Source of the DNA: Fulvia fulva
Lineage: Eukaryota; Ascomycota; Dothideomycetes; Mycosphaerellales; Mycosphaerellaceae
Length of the DNA: 64,000 nucleotides
Reading direction: 5' to 3'
Assembly: GCF_020509005.1 (NCBI RefSeq)
Contig: NC_063022.1
Location: forward strand, 2,604,001-2,668,000
The notes beneath the pieces are model-generated. The model had not been told where the DNA came from. It saw nothing but the letters and a program-made list of their open reading frames with translations, and ran no database searches. Below are positions 63,413 through 64,000 of the stretch, piece after piece. Numbering within the stretch: the stretch's first letter is position 1; each line of letters starts with the position of its first letter. A program made the position numbers and the translations under genes.

Positions 63413-64000
63413 ATTGCGCGATTGTCGGAGTGTTAGTTGCGCATTGGTGGGAGGTGCGGATGAGTATGTAATGTAGGCCTCATCGTTGTCGTGCACTTTT
63501 GCAAAGCTTCGAGTTCGAGGTGATGCGCGGCAGGGATCATGCCGCTAGCGTAACCTTATTTTGGGAGAGACGACCTTCCGAACCTTCCCGCACCAAGTTT
63601 CATTCATTCACATCAGGTCCATGCACGCGACATGTTGCTGTACCAAGCTGACTATTCCTCTGTAGCCAACGCTTTGTCGAGAAATACATACCACTGAGCT
63701 GAGTGATCCGGTCCAGGATCGTGCTCTTACTTCTGCATGGAGTCGGATGCATATGATGCGATCTGACAATTCCTCTCGATGTCTGGTCATTGACCAGCAT
63801 CACTGCACTCAACATGCCTCCGGAGTATGAGTCGCACAGTCTTCGGAACACATAAGAGCAAGGTCGATGCAAAATGATGATCGTGGTACAACATCGCGGA
63901 AGATCACGCTGCGTAGACGCGAGTGCGAATGCGTCGTGACCTCGCTTCAGGAACATCTCGGAGCATGAAGCTTCATGTCACACAGAATGCGGGCGTAGGA
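63413..64000. other. Upstream region of RRP6 to window end
   Basis: 588 bp; frames on the minus strand (63600-63956) are open but featureless. Promoter of RRP6 is expected in the first part. Confidence 0.45.

Overview
The window is nuclear DNA of a filamentous ascomycete (Pezizomycotina). The evidence is the many 47-110 nt introns with GTRAGT donors and CTAAC/CTGAC branch points, an AcrB-type ubiquitin-network protein, a WSC cell-wall sensor, Zn(II)2Cys6 regulators, an A-T-TE NRPS-like synthetase and a pool of F-box-like genes. A Dothideomycete is my best guess, but the sequence alone does not prove it.

Layout. 0-28 kb is mostly conserved housekeeping DNA: the end of an unknown gene, ASF1 histone chaperone (-), a Sro7/tomosyn-type Lgl protein (+), a 3.1 kb stretch with no supported gene, a WSC-domain sensor (+), a 2.5 kb repeat-bearing stretch (degenerate tandem repeat, AT-rich island, 60 bp hairpin), a DHR2-type DEAH helicase (+), an F-box-like gene (-), a hypothetical gene (+), CCR4 deadenylase (-), a SAM methyltransferase (+), a four-exon ETFRF1/LYRM5 gene (-), a mitochondrial hotdog thioesterase (+) and acrB (+). 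28-37 kb is accessory: two tandem F-box paralogues, a decayed hAT-like transposase fragment and a secreted eight-cysteine protein. An RRM-YTH RNA-binding protein follows (37.5-39.1 kb).

41-58 kb looks like a secondary-metabolite gene cluster. It holds a regulator with two Zn2Cys6 fingers, a TauD/TfdA-type dioxygenase, a SnoaL/NTF2-fold protein, a BAHD-type acyltransferase, a ketopantoate-reductase-like oxidoreductase and an adenylation-thiolation-thioesterase synthetase whose thioesterase nucleophile is a cysteine. Enzymes of that architecture dimerise aryl-pyruvates to furanones, quinones or butenolides, and the other enzymes could reduce, oxidise and acylate the core. Two interrupted genes lie inside the block: a small cysteine-rich secreted-protein gene with a TGA in its signal peptide, and an F-box-like gene interrupted by TGA CTA. 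58-64 kb holds a coiled-coil hypothetical protein, a second pair of F-box-like paralogues (one frameshifted) and the exosome nuclease RRP6 (-).

Many genes are spliced. Exon joins were worked out by hand from splice signals, reading frame and family conservation, and are listed per gene. Start codons are ATG unless stated.
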